NCBI GenBank assembly: GCA_021613375.1
Contig: CM038709.1
Location: forward strand, 35,111,915-35,175,914
DNA from: Megaleporinus macrocephalus
Lineage: Eukaryota; Chordata; Actinopteri; Characiformes; Anostomidae
Direction: 5' to 3'
DNA length: 64,000 nucleotides
Of the stretch, positions 1 to 10,800 are shown in pieces; position 1 is the stretch's first letter, and the number at the start of each line of letters is the position of its first letter. The notes under the pieces are model-generated. The model was not told the DNA's origin, ran no database searches, and was given only the letters and a program-made list of their open reading frames with translations. Made by a program: the position numbers and the translations under genes.

Positions 1-544
1 GGAATATATTTTAGAAGTGAGCTGTGTCATTGGTTCTTCGTGAGTCTTACAGTGGATAAAACAAGTATGGAACACGTCACCAATTTTCTAAGTAAACATA
101 TTTCCAAAGGTGCTATTGACATGAAAGTCTTACCAGTTGTCTGAAACAACCCATCAAATCCACACAAACAAAGAAATTAAACAATATATGTCCATAAATG
201 TGTAATAATGAGAAATGACACATGAGAAATTACACAAAAGATGTGCAAAAAGCCATGGAAAGTCATGACACCATTAATTAGAAATCAATCCTGCCACTTA
301 GTACAAATTCATATCAGCTGGTTCAACTGATGGCCTATGTAAAGATGTCTCATTACCAGGGTGCCACACAATAAAATGATGGGTAAAACCAATAAGCTAT
401 CAAGTACTTCGCAACCTTGTTGTTGCCAAACATACTGATGGTTGCGTAGGAATTTCTAAACTACTGAAGGTTCCAGTGAGAACTGTTGAAGCCATAATCT
501 GGAAATGGAAAGAATATCATTTCACCATGAATCGTTCTCGACAA

Positions 545-960
545 GGTGCTCTCAGCAAGATTTCAAGCAGACGAGAGAAAAAAAATATCTGAAAAGATGA
601 CCACATGTGGAGAGCTACAGAAAGACCTGGAATCTGCAGAAAAAAAAAACTAAAGCAGAATGTACTCAACCGCCATGACTTGTATGCATGCTCACCATGC
701 AGGACTCCACAGCTGAAGAAAAAGCATGTTTAAGCATGTTGAAGTTTGCTCACCAACATTAGATAAGCCTGTGAAATACTGGTCAAATACAAAATTGAAC
801 TCTTTGGATGCCATAATACACATGTTTGGAGGTAAAAAAGGCACCGCATATCACCCCAAAACACCATACCAAGTTTGGAGGTGGGAACCTCATGTTGTTA
901 CTTTTATATATATTTATCCAGAAACTACGCTGCAATTTTTAAACTCAGTATGCAGCTAAC
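545..960 (+). pseudogene. Tc1-like transposase, N-terminal and central fragment (broken)
   Basis: Remains of a transposase coding region. A DNA-binding segment with RTVEAIIWKWKEY and NRSRQGALSKISSRRE is followed by a run of A residues and stops. An open stretch from 726 then carries the family's central part, including the FGGKKGTAYHPK block that precedes the second catalytic aspartate region in Tc1 enzymes. Normal enzymes are about 340 residues in one frame; here the frame is broken several times and the gene is then interrupted by LINE sequence. The C-terminal piece resumes at about 3440. No function is expected. Confidence 0.75.
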
Positions 961-1018
961 TGTATATCTGTAAAATTGTAAAATTAACAGTATGTAATTA
1001 ACTAAATCATGCGCTTAA

Positions 1019-1759
1019 TCAGTATGGGGGGAGGTCTGACAAAGACTCAAAATATTCAATAAAAGAATTCCAGCGCAAGTAGAAACGTTCTGTTGACCCA
1101 CGCAGACTGAACTTAATTTTTTCTAACCTCAGAAACATCATCATATCTGTAAGCCAAGAGTTAAAAGATGGGGGATTGTGAGACTTCCACTGTAAAAGTA
1201 TTCTGCGCCTGGCTATAAGAGAGGCAAAAGCGATAATATCAGATTGCTCAAAAGTTAACTGCAGAAGGAGATCAGGAGTCCCAAAAATGGTAATCGAAGG
1301 TGCTAGCAATATGGTGACATTGATCATTTTGGACAGTATTTTGAAAATAGAGATCCAGTAAGACTGAAGTTTGTGACATGCCCAGAACATATGTGTTAAA
1401 TCAGCAGGAGTACCACCACACCAGTTACAGGTCTGATCTATGTGAGGGTAAATCTTTGCAGGCCTGGCTCTGTAAAAGTGATCTCTGTATAGGACTTTGA
1501 ACTGAATGAGCTTGAGGCGTGCACAAGAAGCTGATGTGTGAACCCGACACACAGCCTCCTTCCAACATTCATCACTGAATTTGGTATTCAGTTCTGTCTC
1601 CCATCCGAGCTTTTGTTTTTGGGCAAGGCTGTCTTCATCTTGAGTTAAAATATAACTGTATAACTGAGAGATTTGACCTTTCTGATGTGTTAGCTCAAAT
1701 AAGATTTTATGTTGGTCAGTTACAGGGAGAACTGGAAACGATGGACAGTAGGTGCGCAC
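1019..1759 (-). pseudogene. L1 ORF2 C-terminal fragment
   Basis: An open frame of 246 codons matching the C-terminal part of fish L1 ORF2. It has the stretch VHTSASCARLKLIQFKVLYR followed by CNWCGGTPADLTHMFWAC, a putative zinc-knuckle region after the reverse transcriptase. A second, diverged copy of the same segment occurs in the map4k4 intron at 22640-23200 ([38 protein letters not shown]), so the two LINE remnants belong to the same broad group. No upstream RT is in frame with it. Confidence 0.7.
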
Positions 1760-1945
1760 AAAATCTCTGACTTGAAACTATCTGAATAGATTTCTCGGAG
1801 AGAAAATTTTTGGAAAAACTAAGAAAAACAATGGACAGTAGGTGCGCACGAAACAATGGACAGTAGGTGTGCATGAAATCTCTGACTTGAAACTATCTGA
1901 ATAGATTTCTCTAATAGAAAATTTTCCGAAAAACTAAAAAATGTT
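1738..1945. repeat. Local tandem duplication inside the L1 remnant
   Basis: The words AATGGACAGTAGGTGCGCAC and CTGACTTGAAACTATCTGAA recur. The first occurs at about 1739, 1830 and 1855 (last copy GTGTGCAT), the second at about 1768 and 1882. The arrangement is a partial tandem duplication of about 115 bp with a smaller internal duplication. It probably arose after insertion, because the other L1 copy in this window lacks it. Confidence 0.7.
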
Positions 1946-3439
1946 GTACTCTCATCAAGTAAGTCTTTAAAATTGACTATGCCATGATTTTCCCCAAGAT
2001 GTGAATGAGGCGTCCATAGTTGAAAGAGGAAAAAGGTGATTTTTTTCTGATAGGGGCATGTAAAGACATATGCGAAGCTTTAATATGTGATCGAAATTGA
2101 GACCATATTCTAAGGGTTGCATAAACAATAGGGTTTGAATTTTTTTGGTGGGTGTTATGGGAAGAGAGGAGTGGACTAGAGCAGGGAGTTAGGAGTGTTG
2201 GCATGATGAGGCTTCCAAAAGACACCAGTGGTTTCCTGGATGTTAGCTGCCCAATAATAAAAAAGGAAGTTGGGTAGAGCTAGTCCACCTTGTGTGCAAG
2301 GTTTTTGAAGCATTCTGGTGCTTATTCTGGGGGGTTTACTGTCTCATATGAAAGAAGCATTTAACTGATTTAAAGATTAAAAAAAACATTTAGGTATAAA
2401 TAAAGGAATACATGTTATAAATAAAGGGATACATGATACATGGGATGTTTTTAATGCTATGGAGAAGGGGCTCCATTCCAATTGCGAATATAAGAGGGGA
2501 TAATGAACAACCTTGGCATGTGCCTCTAGTTAAGAAAAAGTATTCTGTTCTGTTATTATTGTTACATACACTTACTTGCAGGGAACTATATAGAAGCTGA
2601 ATCCAATTAATTAACCATCCCCAAAGCCAAACTTCTCAAGGACGGCAAATAAGTACTGCCATTCAAGCCAATCAAAAGCCCTTTCAGCGTTTAGAGAGAT
2701 TACCGCTTCTAAAATGTCAGGTTGTGAAGAGGTGTAAACAATACTTAACAATTTTCTTATGTTGGAAAATAAATGACGGCCAGTTATAAATCCAGTTTGT
2801 TTTTCTGTAATGATGGATGGCATGATTGACTATACGATGAGCGTTCTACTGGGTCTTTTCCTTTCTTTGGGAGTACAATTATGGAGGCTTGTGTAAGTGA
2901 CTGAGGAAGAGATTTATTGTGGAATGCTTCTTGGTATACTTCTAATAGTATGGGTGCCCATGTGATTACTAAACCTTTTTTAATAATTCTGCAGGGTACC
3001 CGTCTGGGCCTGGGGCTTTGTGGTTCTGCATCCTCAGTTGTATGAGGGGCCTCCAACTCATTGGCTAGTTGAGGGTTTCATTTAGGTATTTCTAATTTGT
3101 CAAGAAATGTATCCATGACATAGGAATCTGTAGGAAACTCTGATTTGTAAAGGAAGGAAAAATATGAGGCAAAAGTGCTGTTAATTTCTAAAGGTTCAGT
3201 AGTGATATCTCCATTTTAATTTTTAATCTGATCGATCCATCTGAAAACATCCTTCTGTGTTATTTGGTGGGCTGTAGATAGTAAGTCTAGACTGCAATTC
3301 AATTTTCTTTTTAAGTAATTGAGAATCAGGATTAGAAAAAATCTGGATGTCTAAGTCTGCAATTGAATTTGTCAAATTTTGAATCTCTGTGTGACGAGAT
3401 TTGTATATGTAAGCTGAGTATGAGATGATTTGGCCTCAA

Positions 3440-3760
3440 AGATATGCTAAGACATTCTTGTTAAAAATGTGCTGCCATATATCAGGATGATGAGGATGAA
3501 ACAACGGTGGACTTTTAGCAAGGTATTGATCCCAAACACACAGCCAAGGAAACTCTCAGTTAGTTTCAGAGAAAGAAAATAAAGCTGCTAGAATGGCCCA
3601 GCCAATCACCTGACCTGAATTCAATTGAAAATCTATGAAAAGAGCTAAAGAGCTGTGTTTGGGTCAAAATCACACCTGAGAAATGCATGCAAGTAGTTTC
3701 TCCATACAGGAGGTATCTACAGGAGGTATCTACAGGAGGTAAAGCCTTCATCACCAACAA
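3440..3760 (+). pseudogene. Tc1-like transposase, C-terminal fragment (broken)
   Basis: Plus-strand translation gives a DNDPKHTAK-like catalytic block (3525-3555), then ARMAQPITPDLNSIENLW, the degenerate form of the Tc1 motif around the final acidic residue, and a decayed C-terminus. It continues the fragment ending near 960, from which it is separated by the antisense LINE. A short tandem duplication (AGGAGGTATCTAC three times, 3708-3742) sits inside it. The long minus-strand open frame at 3566-3760 is a shadow of this region. Confidence 0.75.
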
Positions 3761-4735
3761 AGGCTTTTGTATGAAGTATTAAATACATTTCAGTAAGCTT
3801 GTTCAAGACATTTTTCATGTGACATTTCTCTTTATTGCACATAACATGATTTATGGACATCTATTGTTTGATTTCTTTGCATGTGTGGATTGAATAAGTT
3901 GTTACCAACATCTTGTGAGAATTTCAATAGTGACATGGTGACATGTTCAGTGTTAGGTCTTCACTTAGACCTACACACAGTTGGTAATTCTGATTTGATG
4001 ATGTGACTGCTTTTCAACTTGAGTTGAAGAGAACCATCTTAACACTGCTTAATGTAGTGTGCTTGAGGAAGGATATCACCAAACTGTGCTGGACTGAGAT
4101 GGACAACCCTGCCCTAACCTCTCGCTGTAACTACCGATTACCGATTCTGCTCGGACTGATAACTGCTTCACCATGTGGAAGGTTATATTCACCAAGCTTC
4201 TTGCTTGCTCACTCACACTAATAAATCTGGAGAATCTGTGCTTTTAGATCTTACTGATGTCTATGAATTTGTAGCCAAAGGCAGTGTGTGGTAAACATGA
4301 GCTCTGGAAATATCTAGAGGAGAAGACAGAACTAGATAGGTATTATATAAAAATATTAAAAATGATTGTTTACTTTTTTAGTTTGGTTAATATTCTAGAG
4401 CATTTCTCATTACAATTTGTTTGCTTGTTCTTGTGTTTCACTTTTCTTTTTTTTTTTTGTTCACTTCGTTGTGTGTGAAAGCAGTTCGTCCATTCTACTC
4501 TCTCTGATCTCCTCCCTTCTTTATTTTTGTCACTGATCAAAAGCTTTATGTTTGTTACTCATGCTCAGTAGGGTGCTTCTAGCTTTCTGTGCTTACAGTT
4601 AACCACTGCCACAACTGTCTTTACAGGTTAACCCAGTGTTGCTTGAATCGTCCTGGTGTTTTTGTTCTCTTTTTAAAGTGAGTACACCTTATAGACTTTC
4701 TACGTGAAACTGACACTGTTCTATTGGGGTTACAG

Positions 4736-4891
4736 GCAGATGAACGGCACCGCAGGAATGTGCAAGGTTCTCCACAGGCTGCAGGGGCGCAAAAGCAGCC
4801 TCCCGCTGTGCCACCACGGGCTGAACCCTTTTCCAATGGCAATGTCTCCGAGCAGGCCCAGCCTGCAATACATCGGCCTATGGAAACACAG
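4736..4891 (+). CDS. map4k4: map4k4 exon: proline-rich linker
   Basis: Acceptor TTACAG at 4730-4735 and donor GTAATC from 4892; 52 whole codons, phase 0 at both ends. It encodes [17 protein letters not shown], then [18 protein letters not shown], then [11 protein letters not shown]. The PPAVPPR stretch is an SH3-ligand-like part of the linker between the coiled coil and CNH regions; MAP4K4 binds the adaptor Nck through proline-rich linker motifs, so a similar role here is inference. Upstream exons are outside the window or were not found in 1-4735. Confidence 0.9.
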
Positions 4892-7800
4892 GTAATCGCG
4901 GTATTGTCACAATCACTGCCATGAATTTGCAGGACCAATCCAAACCTAAAAAAGGGTAAAATGATTATAGAAAACTTACATATGAGGAAAACTTTATATT
5001 GGCATGCAATTAAATCGCAACAATACAGTTACTAAAAAGACTGTAAATGTATAGCGAGAATCAGGGTCAGGCAGTATTTTGGTTGCCCCCAAGTTTTTCT
5101 AGGATTTTCATTTGTAGTTTAGCGTAATTTCTGTTTATTTCCATCTTTTGCTTCGTCTTTATCTGAGCAATTACATGTTTATAGAAGCTTTGCTAATAAT
5201 CAATTAGCTTGTGAGCACAGTTAGCATTGACTTTGAATGTATTGTTAGCCATGTAGTTGTATGCTGAATATGCATTGTCACTAGATGTCTGGATTGAAAA
5301 ATCTTGCTCTCTCTCTGGTAGTTTTCTGTAGCAGTTATAAAGCTCTCTCTCTTTGCTTTTTCTGTTTTTCTTTCTCTAATCAGCGAGTTGGCACTTTGTC
5401 TGAGCAATCTTCTTTCTTTGCACTTGCATTTTTGCAACTACTGCGTAGATCCCAGGCTCTCAGCTGGCTGGTCTGTGTAGATGGCTTCACTCCTGTTTTA
5501 TCTCCATCTGCCACATGTAATCTTTTTCTAAAGAACTGGTTGGCAGAAAATTGGTACGTGGTTAGCACCGCCATGAGGAACCTGTGCAGTTTTTAGGGCT
5601 GATAAATACAGATGCTGTGTTTTTGGACCAACAAGGTAAAGATGTCTAATAGAGTGGACAGTGAGCAGACACAGTGTTTAAAAATTCCTCTATGGTAAGG
5701 GAAGCTGATGAAATTAAGTGTAGATACAAAGTGTACCTAATAAAGTGGCTGGTGGGTTAATATAAACAGACTCTCAAATGCAACTGTACTGTACAGTTCT
5801 AATGAAACAGTTCTAATTAATTGTTCATTGAGCTTCATTGAGTATAAAATATTATACTCATGGCCTTGTGTCCAGAATTGTTTTCACTAGAGCAACAAAG
5901 ACTAAATTCTAATGCAATGCTGAACAGAAGCTACATATACATGCTTAACTAAGATTATTTTAAAGGTGAATTCAACAAGTTTATTTCCTCATAAATTAGT
6001 CGTTTGCTGTAAATTGTTGTTGTGATAGGAACCAGGAATTACTATCTCTACAACACAAACATACACATTTAATTTACTATAAAAACAACCAGTGAATCTA
6101 CACATCTGAGTTTACATGGAATGTTAAAGATGGTAAAAATAGGACACTGTTGCCTGACATCACTCTGCTATGTCCCTCTGGCACGAATGGGTTGTAAAAC
6201 AACCTCTTAGGTAGCGTATTTATATGAATTTATGTAATAAGTTTATGTGAGAAAACATTTAGAGGCAGACACCTGGTTTCCATTTCAAACCAAACCACAC
6301 TGAATAACTTTGTTTACTTAACTATTGATAGTTTTTATTAAATTGGTGGAATTCCCTTATAATAATTAAAAACTGAGACAAGCATGTAAATTAGAAACGC
6401 GCACATTAGACTCATAGCAGGAAGCATGCTTCAATTACAAAATGTTTTGTGTGGAAAGTTGCAGTTGCTCAAGAGCAGCTCAGCCACTCCTCATTCCATC
6501 TCTCGCTCACAGTCATTCAGTGACCCTGCTAAACCGCTACCTCACCAGAAACCCCACCTGTGCACAGGCCCTTGAGCTCTAAACAAGACAGGTCTGAACT
6601 ATCGGTGCTTTAGCTGGAGGTTTGTTCTCATGCTTCTGTCATGTGCTCGTCAGATGGTCCATTTAACCAACTTGTGAAGAAATGCTTTATAGTCAGAAAC
6701 ACTAACTGGCTGCACCATTTTCTAATGTTTACTAAACAAACAACTAGCGATGCCAAACTGGTTTTAATGGGTTTTTATTTTTTTATATCATTCAACAAAT
6801 GTATGTTCACACTACACATTGATGTTGGAATTCTATTTTATGACAGTCTGTTTTTTCAGGCTTTCAGTAAATCAGTGACTACTTAAAAAGGATGCATTTA
6901 GAATATTTTCCATCGACCAGTAAAGCCAAGAAATAGCTATTTTAATAAAAATGTGAATCAATATTTGTGTTAAAGATTTGTTGTCAGTTTAAGTGGTTCA
7001 TGGTTCATACATGTTTATGAGCTCCTTTTGTTGTGGATTTCTGCAAGAAACTTGACTGGAATTTTTAGAAGCAAGACGTTTTCTGTTGTTATAGCTCTGA
7101 AATCATTCTTGAGTTCAGCTATAGATGTTTTTTGGAAACAGTATTCATGCTTTGGGAATCCCTCAGCAGAGACATTACAGAGTATTCTACTTGCACAGCT
7201 TTTAAAGAGCACCAGTAATAACCTTTAATAGTAACAGTTTTAATAGTAGAAGTAAATAAAGTGGTTATGTGTATGATTTATTTTATATTATTTAGCAGAC
7301 CTAGCTCCAGATGTTCATGTGCAGCTTTTAGGACGAGAACTCATATTTGTGATTTATTTGAGCGCACATGAAGCCAGCTTGAACAAGCACACACAGAGGT
7401 TTCTGAAAGTAACTGAGCTGTGTAGGCTGGTGTTGACCTCTTGACCTCTATGACCTCTTGACTGCACAGCTGTTTTTGGTCAGACCTGAGGCATATTTGA
7501 CACATCATCTTCCAGCCACACAAATGCATCACTGAGTGTCCCTACCTGTCTCTCTGGAAGGTTCCGGTAAGAACAACCTCTAGGTCCCCTGTGCTCTCTC
7601 GCCAAGAATCCCCTCACCTGAGCAGCGGGCTGCAGGCTCAGAGGAATGCTGAAAGGTATGTGGTATGTGTTTGTGTGTGTGCGCGCTGTGGTTGTGTAGG
7701 CGTTAGTGTGGGTGTCATACAGTGATACCTGTCTCCATAGTAACGCTGAGCCACGGTTGGTATGGGAACGTGTAGAGAGGATGGGCCCACGGCCCACCAG

Positions 7801-10800
7801 TAGCAGCAGCTCGTCAGGGTCTAGTTCCACCTCCAGCAACACTGGATCAGCAGACAGATTCAGACCACGCAGTGAGTACACATACATGATTACATGGTTT
7901 ATAGATGAAGACTAATCCAGTTTGTAAAACTATCTACTGACCTCTATGCCCTCTTGACTTATTTAAATGATTATGGTTGTTTTTGTGAAATGTGTGCTTA
8001 GGCAGCATGACGTTTCCAAAGACGTTGAGAATGTAACAAAGAAAGTGAATAATTTAAACCCTATATTTATTTGAATATGCAACATATGAAATATTGAAAG
8101 AGATATCAATTTTGACTATGATGCCAGCAACATCAAAACTCTGGTACAAAAAACTAAACAACATCTCATAGCCATTTAGGTTAATTAGTAACATGACTGG
8201 ATATAAAAGAGCATTCCACAGGAGTCTTTCGGACATAAAGGGTTCTTAACTCGCTGATAAACATTTCTTATTATAAAAAAGCAAGAACTTGCCGAGTTCA
8301 TCATATATCATGTCCCTAAACGCTTACAGAGAGCTGGTAAAAGAAGAGGTGATGAACACAATAATAAATATCAACCTGTGCCAAGCATGTTGCTGCATCA
8401 AATTCAAAAAACAAGATTTAGTTTTAGGTTTGCCATATAAATTATGTAAATTAAAATATACCCTCATAAGCAGTTGGATGATAATACCGGTTTGGAAATG
8501 TGAAATAACAGAAATACATGTTCGGTGTGTGGTAATAATGAACGTCTTATTCCACCTCACCCTGCTCAGTATATGCTGTTGCATTAAGGTTTCTATCCAC
8601 TGAGACTAAATCATTGTAAATCATCCCAGAACCCAATCCCATTATTCCTCCTCCAAACTTTAAACCAAGATCTATTCCTATTAGGTCTGATTCATCAGTT
8701 TGACAAACTGAATTAGAAAACATGGCATTAGAGATAATATGGCAAAACATTATGATGTTGCACTTCAAGAAATTTTCAAAATGTGATAATATACACTTCC
8801 CCAAAAAAATAAAGGGAACACTTGAACACAATATAACTCCAAATAAACTTCAAACTTTTGTGAAATCAAACTGTCCACTTAGGAAGTAACACTGATTGAC
8901 AATCAATTTCACATGCTGTTGTGCAAATGGAATAGACACCAGGTGGAAATTATCAGCAATTAGCAAGATACACTCAATAAAGGAGTGGTTCTGCAGGTCG
9001 GCACCACAGACCACTTCTCAGTACCTATGCTTTCTGGCTGATGTTTTGGTCACTTTTTGAATGTTGGTGGTGCTTTCACACTCGTGGTAGCATGAGACAC
9101 ACAAGTGTTTCAGGTAGTGCAGCTCATCCAGGATGGCACATCAGTGTGAGCTGTGGCAAGAAGGTTTGCTGTGTCTGGCAGCGTAGTGTCTAGAGGCTAG
9201 AGGCGGTACCAGGAGACACGCCAGTACACCAGGAGACGTGGAGGAGGCCATAGGAGGACAACAAGCCAGCAGCAGGACCGCTGCCTCTGCCTTTGTGCAA
9301 GGAGGAACAGGAGGAGCACTTCCAGAGCCCTGCAAAATGACCTCCAGCAGGCCACATGACTCCATTAGGATGGTATGAGGGCCCCATGTCCACTGATGGG
9401 GGTTGTGCTCACAGCCCAACACCATGCAGGACGCTTGGCATTTGCCAGAGAACACCTGAAAGCAGGTTTACACTGAGCACATGTGAAGTAGACGCCATGG
9501 AGGTACCTGCAACATCCTTCAGCATGACTGGTTTGGCAGTGGGTCAGTAATAGTGTGGGGAGGCATTTCTTTGGAGGGTCGCACAGCCCTCCATGCGCTT
9601 GCCAGAGGTAGCCTGCCTGCCATTAGATACCGAGATGAGATCCTCAGACCCCTTGTGAGACCATATGCTGGTGCGGTTGGCCCTGCGTTCCTCCCAATGC
9701 AGGACAATAGTAGACCTTGTGTTTGGAGTGTGTCAGCAGTTCCTGCAAGATGAAGGCATTGAAGCTATGGACTGGCCGGCCTGTTCACCAGACCTGAATC
9801 CGATCGAGCACATATGGGACATCAAGTCTCGCTCCATCCACCAACGTCACGTTGCACCCCAGACTGTCCAGGAGTTGGCGGATGCTTTAGTCCAGGTCTG
9901 GGAGGAGATCCCTCCCTCATCAGGAGCATGTCTAGGCGTAGGGAGGTCATACAGGCACGTGGAGGCCACACGCAATACTGAGCCTCATTTTGTTTTAAGG
10001 ACATTACATTAAAGTTGGATCAGCCTGTAGTGTTTTTCTACTTTAACTTTGTGTGTGACTCCAAATCCAGGCCTCCATTGGTTAATAAATTTGATTTCCA
10101 TTGATGATTTTTGTGTGATTTTGTTGTCAGCAAGAAGTATTCTGCATACCATGATCTAGGATGTGTTAATTGAGTGTTCCCTTTATTTTTTTGAGCAGTG
10201 TATATATAATTTAGACAACTAATCAGCTAGAGCAGGGAAAACAGACAGCAGTGCAATATTTTAAAATGTACTATCAAAAACTGTGATTTGTATTCAGTAT
10301 CTGTACATACTAAATCCAGTTAAACAGGTCTAATTGTGCCTTTCTTATAATGAAGCATAGTGAGTCAGCGTTGGTCAGTATTGACCATGTACACCATATG
10401 GTCAGAAAAGCATATTGTATTGTGGCATAATTAATTGACATAAAGATACATACTGTCAAATTGCCCAGCCCTATAACGTGTCATCCTATGAGGGACCCTC
10501 ATTTAAAGTCGCTGATATTTGCTGTACAACCTATTCTAGTGCCATTCTCTATAAAGATTGCACCTGCTGGCAGTGAGGATGGCTGATATCCTACTAAAGG
10601 GCGTGTAGTGGGTGTTTTCAAGATGTTTAATTTTCATGTAAATGATAAATGTTATGAACTTTTTATCTTTAGGCTACACTCACACAGCAGGTAAAAGTGG
10701 TACATAATCAGTTTTATTTCTTGCAGTATTAAATGTGATGTATATTCAACATCAGTCTGCCAGACACAGGTTCCGCCCTTGGTTTTCAGATTAGTCTTTT

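Larger units (their letters stand above)
1000..3440 (-). mobile_element. L1-type LINE, 5'-truncated, inserted antisense into the Tc1-like element
   Basis: Minus-strand pieces of one LINE ORF2 run from about 3440 down to 1019. Near 2784-3056 is an upstream reverse transcriptase part (the PKKGKDP context). At 2611-2823 is an RT block (TEKQTGFITGRHLFSNIRKL, then ISLNAERAFDWLEW, a mutated form of the SLDAEKAFD motif). At 1019-1759 is the C-terminal region with the WCGGTPADLTHMFWACHKLQ cysteine/histidine motif typical of fish L1 ORF2. Endonuclease sequence is missing and the frame is broken, so the copy is truncated and dead. It lies wholly inside Tc1 sequence, which gives the order of insertion. 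Confidence 0.8.
50..3940 (+). mobile_element. Tc1-like DNA transposon, decayed and split by a LINE
   Basis: The two ends form a long imperfect inverted repeat: roughly 100-235 pairs with the reverse complement of roughly 3820-3940, sharing blocks such as TCCACACA-AAAGAAAT-AAACAAT and ATGTCCATAAAT. Between them lie pieces of a Tc1 transposase on the plus strand. They are a helix-turn-helix stretch near 460-560 (KVPVRTVEAIIWKWKEYHF), the central KKGTAYHPK block near 832-860, and the DDE region near 3520-3690 (NDPKHTAKETLSELV; QPITPDLNSIENLWKELK). The middle (about 1000-3440) is an unrelated antisense LINE, so this copy was already in place when the LINE landed. Stops and frameshifts make it inactive. 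The left end near 50 (ACAGTGGATAAAACAAGTAT) is clear; the right end is eroded, so 3940 is approximate. Confidence 0.85.

Noticed and set aside
7480..7887. 135-codon minus-strand frame
   Set aside because: It overlaps two secure map4k4 exons on the opposite strand; the open frame follows from their codon bias.
9141..9707. Several minus-strand frames
   Set aside because: They are shadows of the Tc1-like transposase on the plus strand.
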